Positions 12,642-23,738 of a stretch of 64,000 nt of DNA are shown piece by piece. Numbering within the stretch: the stretch's first letter is position 1; every line of letters starts with the position of its first letter. Origin of the DNA: Aaosphaeria pasadenensis (taxonomy: Eukaryota > Ascomycota > Dothideomycetes > Pleosporales); NCBI GenBank assembly GCA_022813625.1, contig JAKLMB010000006.1, positions 620,001 through 684,000 of the forward strand, written 5' to 3'. The notes under the pieces were generated by a model. It saw only the letters and a list, made by a program, of their open reading frames with translations, was not told the origin of the DNA and did no database searches. Position numbers and translations under genes: made by a program.

Positions 12642-15600
12642 TTAGAAGGCTGGTCGGCCGATCAGCGAGGGATCAGCCCATTCTTCGCTTTGTTGCTTGT
12701 GCAATGTTGGATTCGCGTTAGGGCCGTTGACGGCAGGGGCAGGCGGGTTTTGGGCCTTGCTGAAGTAAGACCCATCGATACCCATGGCTCGGCCAAATTT
12801 TGAAAGTAAAGTCTGACCGTTGCCTGCAAGAGGAGGTTGCCGTCTTTGGGAGAGGGACCTTTGGCCAGATGTAAGGTTTAAAGGTTTCGGTATTAGGGAC
12901 TGGTCGAGCTTGATATCATCCCATCCTTTGTGCGTAGGCGACGGTGATACAGCGGCGTGCGGTGTTCTGAGAATGCTAGAGCTGAATGACGTGTTCTGAG
13001 AATGGTTGGGGGAGGATGACAAGTGTTCAGGGGTGTAACGCCCCGCGGCGTAGGAGGCGTAGGAGAAACTGTCTGGCGATTGTACGTTGGAACGGGAATA
13101 GGAGAGGCTAGAAGCGCCCCGATGGTGAGGTGCGGCAGGCGAAGTCGGCGGTGCAACAGCAAGGTAGTTTCCATAAACATTCTTCTCGGGCGGATGACGA
13201 TCCGAATAACGTGGTGAGTGAGGTGAGCGTGGTGATGATGTCGGAGCTGCGGCGAGCATGACTATCGAGTCGGGTGTTTCACTTCGAACATTAAGGAGAA
13301 GATCGTGCTCGAAAGGATCTGAGAAAGGATCACTGTAGCGATCGGAAGCGCGTACAGGCTCTCTAGGAAATCTATGAGCCGGTGGCCCATACGGTGATAA
13401 CGGTGGATAATCTGCAGCTGCATTGAACGGATTTACGGCGAGGTCGGCGTATTGGCCTTGAATATTGCCAGCAGGTCCCCCATACCCGTTGAAACCTGGA
13501 CTAGGCTCTGGTGAAGGGATGATAGGCTCCCGGAATGGATTTTGAGGTAAACGGCCTGTACTGTAGCGCGGAGAGTGCGTTGGTAGCGTTCCATAACCCG
13601 CCGCCCCTCCAGACATCATCGGTGCACTGTTGGCACCAGTTTGGTCGTCACCTCTGGCTGGTGGATCGTAAATGTAGGCAACCTCTGGGTAAACGCTACC
13701 CCCACTCTTGCGGTTCGCAGCTGCATTTCTATGGTAACGGCGGGCTAGAAACAAAGCAGCAATGATTGCTATGATCAAGCAGGTTGTGCCCCCAATAGCA
13801 ATACCTGCAGTCTGAGACTTCGACAGAGGTGGGGCACTGGGCTCATTCGCTCCTGCTGCTACGCCAGATGACGAACTTGCAGGCGGCGGAGCAGCTTCGC
13901 TATTAATCAACTGGGTTGATGTTGTCGTTGAGGCAATAGTGCTAAAGCTCCCGTTTTCCGAGCTAGAAGTCGAAATATCGGTAGTGCTGGTTGGGGTTCG
14001 AGATGTTCTAGTAGAGTTTGATGAACTTGACTGGGTCTCTGTCGTTTCGCTTATCGTGCTAGTCGAATTTCTGGATGCAGAGTCAGGCACCCTGGAAGAG
14101 GTTTCCAGCGAGTCTACTTCTAGGGAGCTCGATGAGGTTGATGTAGGTCTGGTGGTGAACGAGCTAGTGGGAGATACAAAGAACCTCGAAGTCGTGATCG
14201 TTGACGCATTCGTCGAACCCGAAAGGCTACTTGTAGATCCAGGTGCTGGTCTTGTTGTCGCAGATCTGGTTGAAGAGGTGTTTGTGAGTCCGGTCGTGGA
14301 TTCAAATGGGACACTAGGAGTTGGGACGGAAATTGCTGTAGTGCGACTTGTTTTTGTCGAGCTAGTAAGCTCAGAACGGTCTTCTGTTTGGCTGCTTCTA
14401 GACGATAGATCTATCACCTCGCTAGGAAAGGAGAAGTCAAAGTCGCTAGAGACATCGGGAATACTTGACTTGGTTGAAGTTCCGAGACTGGGTTCGCCTG
14501 TCGGTACCGATCTGGTAGTCGCTGAGGGTTCGCTGAAACTGCCACTGAACAAGCTTGAAGGTCTGGTGAATATTGGTGTTTGGACCGGAGCGCCTGTGCT
14601 TGAGACTTCATCCACCGATGACGAGATGCCGGGCTGGAAGGGCCCTTGGGTAGGGAATGGTATTGACTGGAGCTGACTTTGCACTTGGGATAGAATCGAA
14701 GATAAGATACTGCTTAAATCTGGTATGATGTCTGTTGCAAAGGGGACCTCAGGTGTGGGCTCTGGATTACCAAATGTCCTTGTTGTTCTCAAAGACGAAG
14801 AAACCGGAGGAAAAACATTGATATCAGATGTAGATGGTCTAGGAAGGAAGATAGAGGAGACGATGGGTGGCAAGGGTATCTCCATCACCGAAGTAGCAGT
14901 GATGACCGATTGACTTGTCAATTGGTCAAATGTAGGCTCTGATGCGATCAACGGAGACGACGTGGTTTCTGGAATGGGAAGCTGTAAATTTACAGTAGAT
15001 GTACTGACGATACTAGTAACGGGCAGGGGTTGAGGAATGAGTACAGTTGTAGTGGTCTCAAGTGTAATGGCACTCGTTGAAGTCGTTGTCTTGAAGATGC
15101 GGGTTAGCAATACTTTGGTACCATGATTGGGATTGTGCTGCAATACCTGACTAGAGAGGGAGATCGGTGGATCAATAAATGATGGTACCGGGGCGGCAAT
15201 TGTAGAGGAAGGATCTGCGATTGGATTTGTCTGAGGAGGTGCGGGTGGTAAACCAACTGACGTGGGAAATCTGAAATCGCTCGAGGTTGGAATCTGAACT
15301 GGAGGAGAAGGAGGCACTGGTGGTTCAACTGGCGTTCCTTCGGCTAACTTCGTCGACGTCTGGCTTGTTGGTTGTTCAACTATGGCGGACGTGAATGTAG
15401 ATTCCACATTGCTACTTTGTCTTGACTCCGCTGATGGAGCTGACGTTGGCTCAGCGTTCGAGGAAGGTATGACCGGGAGTAGAGCGCTGCTTGTATCCAC
15501 GGGAAGAGGAGAAGGCTTTCCAGGCAAGCTTGTCGTAGGCCTAACGTTGAGAGACGTGGTTGGTGGGGGGACTGTAGATACGCTCGTTCCAGGAATAACT

Positions 15601-16135
15601 GATGTTTGGATTGGTAGAGGCGGTGGAGGCCGAGAAATTGACGTGGTAGTCGAAAAGAATGCAAGAGAGCTTGTTACTTGTGAATTTACAGGTGTCTGTT
15701 GCGCGGGGGGTGACGTAGACAGAGAGGTCAGTGATGTGGTAGTCGAAAAGATCGCGGAACTGGTCTCGTCTGGGATGATCGTCGTCTCTTCGACGTCCGT
15801 CTGCATAAAACTAGAGAGTGGAGCAAGGTCCGAGGTTGTCGGACTACTATCTCTGAAGGTAGTCGACACAATCGCGGTCTCCGGCCCTCCAGCATTTTCT
15901 GATGTAGTTCGCGTCGTATTCGACCATTGCGCTTGCCTCCTGCTAATGGTAAGGATTCGAGGCTCTCGAAATTGCCCAAAAGGCGCCACATCTTCTGCAG
16001 ACTTGTCAATGTTGATTTGCACGAGCGATAACATGAAAATACCACGACCGACTTACGGATGCTATCGAATGTTGCATCCACTGTGACTATGAAAAGTGAT
16101 GTATAGTGCACAAACAGGAAGCTCTTGAACCACAT
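12642..16135 (-). CDS. Ser/Thr-rich single-pass plasma membrane protein, candidate wall or surface sensor
   Basis: Two exons (16057-16135 and 12642-15994, 62-base intron) give 1143 residues. The first exon supplies a hydrophobic leader starting MWFKSFLFVHYTSLF; an in-frame ATG at 16207 would give a longer, also hydrophobic, start. About 720 extracellular residues of Ser, Thr and Pro follow, a pattern of heavy O-mannosylation. One membrane helix lies near residue 750 (GGTTCLIIAIIAALFLA), followed by RRYHR. The roughly 370-residue cytoplasmic tail has two NPF motifs (QNPFREP, VNPFNAA) and a doubled DPF (SDPFSDPFEHD), signals read by EH-domain and adaptor proteins in endocytosis. The architecture resembles WSC/MID2-type wall stress sensors, but I recognise no WSC cysteine domain, so that role is inference. 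Confidence 0.75.
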
Positions 16136-17439
16136 TGCATTGTCGGGGAAAATTTGACAAAGTATTTGGCAGCACAACAATAGGAAAAGAAGGACAGGAT
16201 GAAACAAAATGAATGGCTATAGGTCCTTTACATGGCCGTCGCATTCATGCGAAGGCCGACAGTATATTACATCTAAGTGGCTGCAGCGCAGCATCCATCG
16301 CTTCGGATCCATTACAGAATGATCGGACGTGGGGCTCATTGAACGCATCGGACCAGGGGTAAATAATGATGGTGTAGGAGCCGTAGGGAGTTGCAGTAGG
16401 GGTTGCGAGGTCTGCAAGAATAATGTGAGGTTGTGGTCGGAGTTGGGGAGGCTTAGCCCATGCATTGCACGCACCAACGGGGGGCTACAGTCCGAAGAGT
16501 ATTGTGGTCAACGTACCACGTCAGCTAACAATAGAAGCTAGATTGCTCGATTATGGTGCGCAGCCACGCAGGGTAGAGACATTAGACATGCCGAGAAAAC
16601 GTGGGCATACGGGCGATGATGGGGAAGGTTAGGATAGGATAGGAAACTGTCAGAACCTTGGTCTGTAGAATGGATTGGGTCTCGATCCCCCAAGCTTTTA
16701 GGGGAAGGTATTCCTCCTCCTGTGAGCATTCTGGCGCAGGTACCGTCAGGTACCAATCTTCTTCGTCTCAACAGCACAGTTTGGCTGACCATTTTAAACA
16801 TGAATGATGTTATTCGAGACGTCATAGAGCTGGCTGAAGACTCCCAAGAGGGACGAGCAAAGATGAGTGTTGTCGTATAATCTCGATCTACCTAGGTAAC
16901 TACATAGGTAGTCTTTTGGACCCCAGCAACAATGTAATGGAAGCGCTTAGTGCGCCGTTTTCTAGGTCGCGCACATTGCCTCGTAACCTTTTCTCTTGGT
17001 TAACAGCGCATTCTCTACATATAGGCACCAATCGGGAAGAGCGGGCGCAGGAAAGATAAACATTGGTGATCCACAGAAAAGAGGGGCACCAGAGTGGTCG
17101 AGAATCCGATCCCATTCTGGACACCTTGAAGGATGACGGTAAATCTTACGGACCCATGTTTCAAGAGTCTGGCATCTACGCGCTCTCTTGATAGGTAGGA
17201 CAAGCCGGATGTAAGGTACGCTCGCCTTACGCAAAGGCGTGAGATGTATCCATTAGAATATTGCAGGTAGACATTTCAGCTAAATATAATAGAATCGCAA
17301 AGAACTAAGCAAGTCGTAAGGTCGTATGGAATTCCATGATTGTCTGGTGTTGCCCTATGCCCCGTCCAGGATACGACCAAGAGAGGTCTAACACCCGGTT
17401 TTCTTATCTGCCTCGAGACGTCTGGTCACACGCCGCACG
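16136..17439. other. Intergenic region with short palindromic motif, no gene seen
   Basis: The sequence contains only short frames. Near 16890 it carries a CCTAGGTA palindrome followed by CTACATAGGTAGT, which recurs elsewhere in the window. It holds the promoter of the surface protein gene and the 3' flank of the dehydrogenase gene. Confidence 0.5.
16891..16913. repeat. Dispersed short motif: ACCTAGGTA then CTACATAGGTAGT
   Basis: The 13-base string CTACATAGGTAGT occurs here and again, identical, at 27306-27318; its ten-base core is inverted at 25825-25834. All are intergenic. Function unknown. Confidence 0.6.
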
Positions 17440-18532
17440 CTATTCGCCCTGCTTTGTGGCAGAAGTGGCATTCGCCGTGACCACCTGCGCCATACTATCT
17501 CGTATGAGCTCTTGCAGCCAAGTAGGAAATCCGCGGACCGAAGCAGCAATGCTAGGCCCAAGGATAAGCTGACCACTTCGGGCATGTATGATTTGCTGGA
17601 CCATAGCTTCAGCTACAACTGCTGGTTCCACTATCGGATGCTTGACCTTCCTGATACCTTCCTCAATTGCAGTTACCAGTCGCGTCTTTGTCCAGTTAGG
17701 GTAGACGATAGTGGTCTTTATCTCAGGGCATTTGTAACGGTGCTTCAACTCTTGAATGAGCCCTTCGTGGAAAGCGGTGAGTGAAGCTTTGGTGCAACTG
17801 TAATCGACCATTCCCGCTAACCCCAAAAACGCAGCCATACTTGCCGTAGACATGATATGACCCTTCCGTTGCGTTAGCATGTCTGGAAGGAATTCCTGTA
17901 CGGTGTACCAATGACTGAGGAGATTGATGTCAAATATTGATCTGAGACGCTCTGGGGTGATCTCCATGATACTGTTGGCGTTGCCTATTCCGGCGTTATT
18001 GATCAAGATTGAAGCACTGCCGTGTTGCAAACGAATTGCCTGTCCTGCTTTGCGGACAGCATCCTTCGAAGTAATATCGCAACGGTAGAAGAACGCCAAC
18101 TTCGCCCCCTCTATATTACTCGTTAGCCTGCGCCAACATGGGGGTTTCACATAAATTTTGCACGAGCATACCATCTTCCCGACTGATCAATGGGGCTTCC
18201 ACATCCAAGATCGCGACTCTAATACCATAAGATGTGAGCTTCTTCACGACCTCAGCGCCAATTCCCCTAGAACCGCCAGTGATGACACAAAGCTCCTCTT
18301 TCCAGTTCCAAGACTCCACATCATTTCCCCACCTCCACCGTTTGTCAGCCCAACGGTTGAGTGTTGAGTTGGCCTCAAACAATAACAATACTACTGACAA
18401 TATCGAGGCTGTTGTTGAAAGTCCACTCTGATACTCGCCTGAGAAACGAGACAGGAGCGTGGATGAAACAAGGCTCGAACTTGTAGTGAGCAATACTACG
18501 GATGCCAATACGGTCCCAGGCACGCGAAACAT
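17440..18532 (-). CDS. Short-chain dehydrogenase/reductase, membrane-anchored (retinol dehydrogenase-like)
   Basis: Two exons (18172-18532 and 17440-18110, 61-base intron with a GCTAAC branch site) give at least 343 residues. The Rossmann motif TGGSRGIG is at residues 85-92, NNAGIG near 158, Ser211 is placed as the catalytic serine, and the YxxxK pair is Tyr224/Lys228 (YSCTK). The N-terminal 60 residues are hydrophobic, as in membrane-bound SDRs of lipid metabolism (DHRS3/RDH10-like). The frame stays open upstream of the first in-frame ATG to a possible acceptor at 18632-18633 (GCTAAC, then CTGTAG), and that stretch reads like the usual N-terminus, so a short unseen 5' exon is likely. The substrate cannot be told. 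It is divergent from the Obg GTPase gene. Confidence 0.85.
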
Positions 18533-19184
18533 ATTGAGGTAGTCTAGAAAAGCTGTAACGGCCTGGAGAGGGTGGAGCACAGAAAGTCGTTTCAGGAACG
18601 TTCGAATGGGAGTGTATGACTGCACGGAGTTGCTACAGGAACGTTAGCCAACCCTGATGAGCAGCTTTCGGATTCAAGGCCAGTCTATCAACGTCCGGCC
18701 GTACCGCAACGGGACAGTGCGGACGGTCGACAGTATGTATGTACGAGAAGGGATGATACACGAGCTGACAATTACGAACAAGGCAACCAGAAAACCCAGA
18801 TTAGGACGTTTAAATCCCTTTTCGCCTCGGTAGCAAGTGACAACTGGAAGTATGTACGAGTACTTCCGCACAAGTTATATGTAATTGGGGCGAAGGGTGG
18901 AGGGCTACGGACTTCGCGTGCAACAAGTGTAGTGGAGCATGCAAGTGGAAGGTAGACAGACTCTAGAGTCCGACGTTGACATGAGGTGGTCATAGCTTCA
19001 TTCAATATATGTACGAGAAGGTAACTAACTCTACTGTATGTAGTTTAGCGTCAAGCTTCGATTAGGTAAACAGATAGCACCCCAGACGATCATGCTAAAA
19101 TCGTAGAAAGTTTTGGCTTGGCATTGCCATGCATCATTGGAGAACAACCATCTTTCACACCCATACTACCAAAAACCGCGACGT
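18533..19184. other. Divergent promoter region of SDR and Obg GTPase genes
   Basis: Part of the first 100 bases may still be coding for the dehydrogenase. The rest has no supported gene and probably contains both promoters and any missing 5' exon of the dehydrogenase. Confidence 0.5.
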
Positions 19185-20867
19185 ATGTCGTCAATACGGA
19201 TCAGCAGTTGCTTCGGCCGAACATTAACACCGTTTCTCTATCCGCCTCTCGAATCAGCACTTTCGTGCACTACGCGACTACGGTCCCTCCGTAGGACACA
19301 TCCAATCTCGAAAAGATGCATGCACGATAACGCGCAATCCGAGAATCAGAACAATGCGGAACCAGATGCAAAATATTCTCAATTAGACCCTACACCGGAC
19401 GATTATGCATTGACCCCATTCGCCGACCGATGTATCCTCACTATTGAAGCTGGCTCTGGAGGCCATGGTTGTGTCTCTTTTGTTCGAGAAAAGTACATTG
19501 AAGAGGGCCCACCTAATGGAGGGGACGGTGGCAGCGGAGGCAATGTGTATATCCAAGCGGTTCGAGGGGAGACATCTCTTCACAAGCTTGCTCGTAGAAG
19601 ACTCATGAAGGCTGGAAGAGGCCGAAATGGTCAGGGCAAGATGAGAGGCGGCGAGAGGGGCGCTGATGTGCTCATCACGGTGCCTGTTGGGACCATCGTT
19701 CGAGAAATTCAACGACACGACCCATTCGAGACGGCGGAGAGAGAACACGAAGAGGCAGAAAGAACTGGTCAGATGGACCTTCCCGGTGAGGAAGGAGGGA
19801 AGGGGAGCTACAGGAAAGACAAATGGCTTGTCTTTCCGGGTACAATTCCTACTGAGCTGAATAGGATGGTCTTCCCTCGCCTACCACCACCTCGTCGATC
19901 GCACCTTGCAGCGCTTCAACCTGAAGCTCCAATGTGGCTAGACCTGGACAAACATATGGAAACACCTATGCTAATCGCTGCTGGTTCCATGGGCGGTCTT
20001 GGAAACCCACACTTCGTAACATCGAATCATTCGAGACCAAAGATGGCCACGAGAGGCGATGAAGGAATGAAAATCTCATTGCAGCTAGAGCTCAAGCTTC
20101 TGGCTGATCTTGGATTGGTTGGCCTCCCAAACGCTGGAAAGAGCACACTACTTCGAGCCCTCAGCAACAGCCGAGCTCGCATCGGAAATTGGGCTTTCAC
20201 AACACTTCAACCAAACGTGGGTACGGTAGTTCTAGATAACCACAAAGGCCGTCCTGCAGTCTTGAGACGAGGAACAGACGGCGAACTGCGAGAGAACTTT
20301 ACCATAGCTGATGTCCCAGGACTGATCGAAGACGCCCATCTCGACAGGGGACTTGGTTTAGGCTTCCTACGGCACGTAGAACGAGCTGCAGTATTGGCTT
20401 TTGTCATCGACCTCTCCGCAGGGGATGCAGTGGCTGCGCTGAAGCTACTCTGGAAGGAGGTTTCGGAGTACGAAGCTCTGAGAGAGCGAGAGCTCAATGC
20501 AGATACGGAACGCCGCATGGTTACGTATCGTCCTGCTAACAGTGAGACGCGACGGAAGGGCACATCGGAGAGGCTCGAATCCCCTGTAATGAACCCTTCA
20601 ATTGAAGAGCTTCCCTATCTGACATCGACCGACATCTCATCGAAGCCTTGGTTCGTTGTCGCAACAAAAGCAGATCTCCCAGGTACACAGGCAGTGTACC
20701 AAGATTTGCAGATGTACATTCGCCAGATTAATAATGGCGAACAACCGCATCCTAGTGGTCGAAAGAATGCGTGGAAGCGCAATGTTCAGTCGATTCCAGT
20801 GAGTGCAATCAAAGCAGAGGGTGTTGAAATACTTCCTCAGCTTGTGATGGACTTGCTCGACGAATGA
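19185..20867 (+). CDS. Mitochondrial Obg-family GTPase, MTG2-like
   Basis: A single-exon gene of 560 residues, starting at the first in-frame ATG (MSSIRISSCFGRTL). The N-terminus is basic and hydroxylated with no acidic residues for about 40 positions, a likely mitochondrial presequence. The glycine-rich Obg fold follows (EAGSGGHGCVSFVREK, GPPNGGDGGSGGNVY), then the G domain: G1 GLPNAGKST, G3 DVPGLIEDAH and G4 ATKAD. Two insertions, one acidic after PVGTIVREIQ, are common in fungal members. Yeast MTG2 is needed for assembly of the mitochondrial large ribosomal subunit; the same role is inferred here from family and presequence. Confidence 0.93.
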   Translation: MSSIRISSCFGRTLTPFLYPPLESALSCTTRLRSLRRTHPISKRCMHDNAQSENQNNAEPDAKYSQLDPTPDDYALTPFADRCILTIEAGSGGHGCVSFVREKYIEEGPPNGGDGGSGGNVYIQAVRGETSLHKLARRRLMKAGRGRNGQGKMRGGERGADVLITVPVGTIVREIQRHDPFETAEREHEEAERTGQMDLPGEEGGKGSYRKDKWLVFPGTIPTELNRMVFPRLPPPRRSHLAALQPEAPMWLDLDKHMETPMLIAAGSMGGLGNPHFVTSNHSRPKMATRGDEGMKISLQLELKLLADLGLVGLPNAGKSTLLRALSNSRARIGNWAFTTLQPNVGTVVLDNHKGRPAVLRRGTDGELRENFTIADVPGLIEDAHLDRGLGLGFLRHVERAAVLAFVIDLSAGDAVAALKLLWKEVSEYEALRERELNADTERRMVTYRPANSETRRKGTSERLESPVMNPSIEELPYLTSTDISSKPWFVVATKADLPGTQAVYQDLQMYIRQINNGEQPHPSGRKNAWKRNVQSIPVSAIKAEGVEILPQLVMDLLDE

Positions 20868-21795
20868 TTTATTCAAGCGATTAGATATCATATACAGGAG
20901 CTACCATCCTGCACATCGATCGCACAGTAATCTCCAATCAATACGTACATTTCAGCACATGCGCCTTTAAGTTTTCAATATGATGCCCAACATATGCCGA
21001 CGAGATTCATCCAGGGTGCGATGATTGCCGCTTAGCATTGTTTATTACCACAGCCACCCACCCTTGCAAGATCCCGCTCATCGACTGCATATCAGCCTTT
21101 ATGCAGCAGTGCTTATTTATAAGTGTAAGAAGTACTTTAGAGATTTCCGAAAGGCCAAAGATCGCATTCGAAAGGCTCAACACTCTTCCAAACAGATCAC
21201 CTGTGACATATTAGGTTCTGCGCCCATTCAAGAGTGCTATATATGCAGCTGTCAAGATATTCAATAAAAGCGAAGGTAGCGGAGCCAAGTCAAAGCTGCA
21301 GATAGTAAATGCGCTTTACGAAGTGCTCATCCCAATTCAACGCATTCGTCGCATTTCATCGCGGAAACCTGTAGCGAGAAAAGATGATTCTATTTCTGGT
21401 CATCTTCAAACCGCACTGCAACGGTGAGGTATGCGCCCACGTATTGAACGCTTAGAGCATGGGTTCTCTTATGAGGATAAGACAAAATGGCCATGACTGA
21501 GAAATAGCATAAAATTATATCTATGTTTGAATCACACAGCGCTAGACTTCAAGGCCCACTCTCCAGCAATCGAGATTAAATTTTATTTCGTGTGGACTTC
21601 GATTAATTAGCTCCCGGCTTTGGTATCATCGTCGGGCGGGTCCCTCACCCACGTCGTCTATAGCCTTTTCCACCAAATTTCTCCAGTGGTTCAATAGCAC
21701 TATAATTCATGTTATAGCCATCGTCAAATGCTCAAAGGGTGAGTACATATTGCTTTTTACATCAAAAAAGGCTTCATGAATCAAATGACAACACA
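20868..21795. other. Intergenic region upstream of tRNA-Glu
   Basis: Only short frames are seen. The sequence is moderately AT-rich. No repeat or gene is supported. Confidence 0.5.
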
Positions 21796-21895
21796 TCCGA
21801 TATGGTCTAGTGGCTAGGATTTGCCGCTCTCATCACGAGAGTTAGTTACACTTTCAAGTGCCGGCAAGGCCCGGGTTCGATTCCCGGTGTCGGAA
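21796..21895 (+). tRNA. tRNA-Glu (anticodon CTC) with a 28-base intron
   Basis: The acceptor arms TCCGATA and TGTCGGA pair over seven bases with one G-T. The D arm contains TGGTCTAGTGGCTAGGA (A box) and the T arm GGTTCGATTCC (B box). The anticodon stem is TGCCG/CGGCA with loop CTCTCA and C; the anticodon CTC is at 21829-21831. The intron (21833-21860) sits after position 37, the canonical place, and its GAGAG can pair with the anticodon loop CTCTC, as tRNA splicing endonuclease requires. A T-rich run after 21897 is a plausible Pol III terminator. Mature length is 72 before CCA addition. Confidence 0.95.
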
Positions 21896-22471
21896 GCTTT
21901 CATTTTTGCCCATCTGCGTGTTGTGGTGATGTTGTTTTGGTGTTGTGGTGGTCTTTTGGTGTTCTGGTGCGTTGGAGTGCTCAGGGGCTGGTCGCTTAGG
22001 GACGGTGGCGGCTCCTGAACGCTAGAACGGAAACTATTTCTTTTTAGACAGAGAGCAGAGAGAATCGTTGACGTCGGAAGCATAATTCTTGTTCTTCATT
22101 GTCTTTTTTCGTTGTGTGCTGGTTGTGTTGTTGAGTTGCGTTGATGGTATCATAGGATCGATTAGTTCTGACGTGGAGGGGGAAACCCGCATTTTTTTAT
22201 ACTACTGTCACGGCCATACGTCATATACAGACGTATCTACATACATTACCCAAGGCCTGAAGTAGATATTAACCTGCTAGTTCAATTCTCTTCGAAAAAG
22301 GACGCTTCATATACTTTAGAGAGTAGTGCTGCTCATACCTCTAGTATGCATTTTGGACAGTGACACGAAGATAGAGAGAGAGCGCACCCAGAATGAAGAA
22401 ATGTATAGCCAAACTCAGGAAAAGTCCAATCCTTCTTTCCATTGGCTTGAGGGCTAATAAACAGTGAAAAT
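21896..22471. other. Intergenic region after tRNA-Glu
   Basis: It begins with a GT-rich stretch and T runs that may end Pol III transcription. No gene is seen. Confidence 0.5.
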
Positions 22472-23281
22472 TCACCAAAACTTGTCTACAACAAGCCGCA
22501 GATTCTTCTCGCTGAACTCTGTTATTCCGCGATCCTCCACCCGTATCTTCGTCCGCAACGCGACCACCGGTTCACCAGTCTTAAGATTCGTACCTTCGTG
22601 CTGGACTTGCTCACGTTTGACCAAGCTACCCTCCACCGCCCATTTCGGTACGGCATCTTCATAAACAACTCCCTTCTCATTCTTCAATATCTCTATCACC
22701 TCAAGCCTTGTTCGTCCGTGTATCTGTTTATCAGACAACAGAGTACGCGCGAACCCGCTAACAGAGTTCCTCATGGCATCCCCTCGACACCGCCACAACA
22801 CGCAGTTCAATGCTTCTTCAACAGACGGAACTGCGAATATCCGAGCATCGAAGTGCGCAGATGCTATGGCTTCGTGCGCTGATTCCTTGACCTGCGGTTC
22901 TGGACTTGCAGCGAGCAATCTACGCAGGTGGTCGCCGAACCGGACGGAGCAGTAGCTCGCTGCGAGACTGCCTAGTTTCTGCACTCTTTCATTGAACGAC
23001 TGGACACCGGCTGGGAAGACCAGTGTTATTTCGTCGGATTGGGTATATGCAAGTGTGGCTTGTTGGAAGTATTTTAACAGGTCGGTGCATGTTGATATCA
23101 TGGCATCGTGTATGCGCTGGTCGAACGGCCGACAGAAATGTGCCGTGAAACGAGAAAATCCATGGCCATCGAGACGAAGTATTATTGGGGCATTTGATGG
23201 AAGTGTGAAGTCGAATTCCGCTTCGTAACTCTTCATGCGGTCTGCTAATGTTGGTGCCTTAGGTTCTGATTGGTCCGCCAT
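22472..23281 (-). CDS. Thg1-like protein (tRNA 3'-5' nucleotidyltransferase family)
   Basis: A single-exon gene of 269 residues with a true ATG. The palm motif LRLDGHGFSRF (Asp38) and TQSDEITLVF (Asp83, Glu84) are the metal-binding residues of Thg1 enzymes, which add nucleotides in the reverse 3'-5' direction. Further on, FDARIFAVP and WRCRGDAMRNS look like the FDARVF-x-P and W-R-x-x-DA-x-RNS motifs of bacterial-type Thg1-like proteins (TLPs) more than canonical fungal Thg1, which puts G-1 on tRNA-His. If it is a TLP, it may repair 5' ends of truncated tRNAs rather than mature tRNA-His; this is inference. No clear mitochondrial presequence is visible. It lies 577 bases past tRNA-Glu(CTC), probably by chance. 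Confidence 0.88.
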   Translation of the reverse strand: MADQSEPKAPTLADRMKSYEAEFDFTLPSNAPIILRLDGHGFSRFTAHFCRPFDQRIHDAMISTCTDLLKYFQQATLAYTQSDEITLVFPAGVQSFNERVQKLGSLAASYCSVRFGDHLRRLLAASPEPQVKESAHEAIASAHFDARIFAVPSVEEALNCVLWRCRGDAMRNSVSGFARTLLSDKQIHGRTRLEVIEILKNEKGVVYEDAVPKWAVEGSLVKREQVQHEGTNLKTGEPVVALRTKIRVEDRGITEFSEKNLRLVVDKFW

Positions 23282-23738
23282 CTCTGCTCGATGTTTGTGT
23301 GATGAAGAAAAGTGAGGTGGAAGTTTACATGTTTAAATACAACCAACTCCCACCTCATGCATGGAACGTCAACCTGGAAAGCTTGACTCATGTGACTCAC
23401 ACTACACCCACGCAACAACAGATTGCAACAACTAGTCCACAGTGAATAGGGCGGTGCAACGCACAGCCACCATGTTTTGGAAAACGAGGGTAGGCTTTTT
23501 GAGCATGGGTTTGGACGCCTATTATTTCTGACAAACTGAGTCTTTCTAAATTGTGGGTAATATTTACATTATATGAGCGATTCTTGTACCTATGACTATT
23601 ACCAAAATCATCCTCTTTATGCTCAAACCGATATTTGTCGAGGTTCATCTATTGCCTTGACCTTCTTGCTTATATGTTCTATGGGGTCTACGACACTCCT
23701 TGAAGTTTTGGTCCTTCAAAACTGAACGCCAAAAATCC
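23282..23738. other. Intergenic region between TLP and histidine gene
   Basis: It contains the promoter of the Thg1-like gene and the 3' end of the aminotransferase gene. No gene is seen. Confidence 0.5.

Noticed and set aside
13939..16086. Plus-strand frames of 245 and 234 codons opposite the Ser/Thr-rich surface protein
   Set aside because: Long antisense frames are expected opposite Ser/Thr-rich coding sequence; the minus strand has signal peptide, membrane helix and consistent splicing.
18674..18871. Possible 5' exon of the dehydrogenase with a hydrophobic product that joins in frame through GTACGG
   Set aside because: The joined frame fits, but no ATG exists in it before the splice site, so I could not support it as coding.
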